This document shows, piece by piece, positions 12,229 to 12,440 of a stretch of DNA of 12,440 bases. The translations under genes and the position numbers were made by a program. The DNA comes from JBAXHO01 sp037138855 (GTDB lineage: Bacteria; Patescibacteriota; Dojkabacteria; B142; OLB20), in contig JBAXHO010000049.1 of assembly GCA_037138855.1 (NCBI GenBank), positions 1 to 12,440 of the forward strand, given 5' to 3'. The notes below the pieces were generated by a model. That model ran no database searches, was not told where the DNA came from, and worked only from the letters and a program-made list of their open reading frames with translations. How positions within the stretch are numbered: position 1 is the stretch's first letter; every line of letters starts with the position of its first letter.

Positions 12229-12440
12229 TCATAAAAGAGATGGATTTGATATTTCGCTTGGATCATTCAGAATTGCATTTGTGTTTGGATTTACCCAAAG
12301 ATCGCCAATTCTCGGTGCTGGCATCGGCACGTTATTCCTCGCCATAATAATTTTCTCTTTCAGATGAACGATTGTCGGATACTGCGAGCATGTCTGTCCA
12401 CACGTTGCTGAGAGCATCGTGGAACACGTGTCCACGTGAC
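12229..12440 (-). CDS. Doubtful small or partial reading frame at the right edge
   Basis: The frame is open from the window edge to a TGA at 12229-12231. Read from GTG at 12435 it gives 68 residues with four cysteines near the N-terminus (C4, C12, C16 and one nearby). Read from the ATG at 12345 it gives 38 residues containing GDLWVNPNTNAI. The ATG has a purine-rich GAAAGAGAAA before it. No family is recognised. The outer 85 bases are clearly richer in G+C than the rest of the window. It may be the 3' end of a gene beyond the edge, a small protein, or non-coding. Confidence 0.3.
   Translation of the reverse strand, partial: HVDTCSTMLSATCGQTCSQYPTIVHLKEKIIMARNNVPMPAPRIGDLWVNPNTNAILNDPSEISNPSLL

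Noticed and set aside
1..12440. Alternative genetic code with TGA as glycine, as in some CPR lineages
   Set aside because: TGA ends MarR at the expected length with an ATGA overlap, and no gene needs TGA read-through.

Overview
The window is AT-rich, densely packed bacterial DNA with short intergenic gaps. Genes use the standard code (TGA is a stop, for example at 7919-7921), and starts mostly lack a Shine-Dalgarno sequence. The small proteins, numerous Nudix hydrolases, toxin-antitoxin genes and word-like short tandem repeats between genes resemble Candidate Phyla Radiation (Patescibacteria) genomes. That placement is inference: no ribosomal or other marker gene is present.

Layout. 1-290: non-coding, with a GC-rich REP-like hairpin and a heptamer array that runs into the first start codon. 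291-2325: a mosaic of Nudix 1, repeat R1, a Phd/YefM-PIN toxin-antitoxin pair, repeat R2, Nudix 2 and a partial repeat R3. 2374-3339: Ppx/GppA-family phosphatase. 3467-3733 (minus): orphan RelB/DinJ-like antitoxin. 3807-5354 (minus): ABC-F ATPase with a long leader. 5580-6620: dUTPase/dCTP-deaminase-fold protein, followed by a decayed copy of its own 3' end. 6768-7250 (minus): Nudix 3 between inverted octamer arrays. 7472-9865: MarR regulator, MacB-type ATPase and MacB-type permease in one operon. 9947-11138: membrane-anchored protein of unknown function and an HD-domain hydrolase. 11173-12006 (minus): short-chain dehydrogenase. 12007-12440: a second REP-like hairpin and a doubtful small reading frame at the right edge.

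Function. Two themes stand out. One is nucleotide and phosphate house-cleaning: three Nudix enzymes, a dUTPase-fold protein, an HD hydrolase and a Ppx/GppA-type enzyme. The other is defence against small molecules: an ABC-F ribosome-associated ATPase and a MarR-controlled MacB-like exporter. 

The most unusual aspect is the repeat architecture. All three Nudix genes and the toxin-antitoxin pair sit between 7- or 8-bp degenerate tandem arrays and longer interspersed repeats, while most other genes do not. One repeat supplies the same last eight residues to two unrelated proteins. A nine-base word from the repeat also appears as an in-frame insertion in the catalytic box of Nudix 2.
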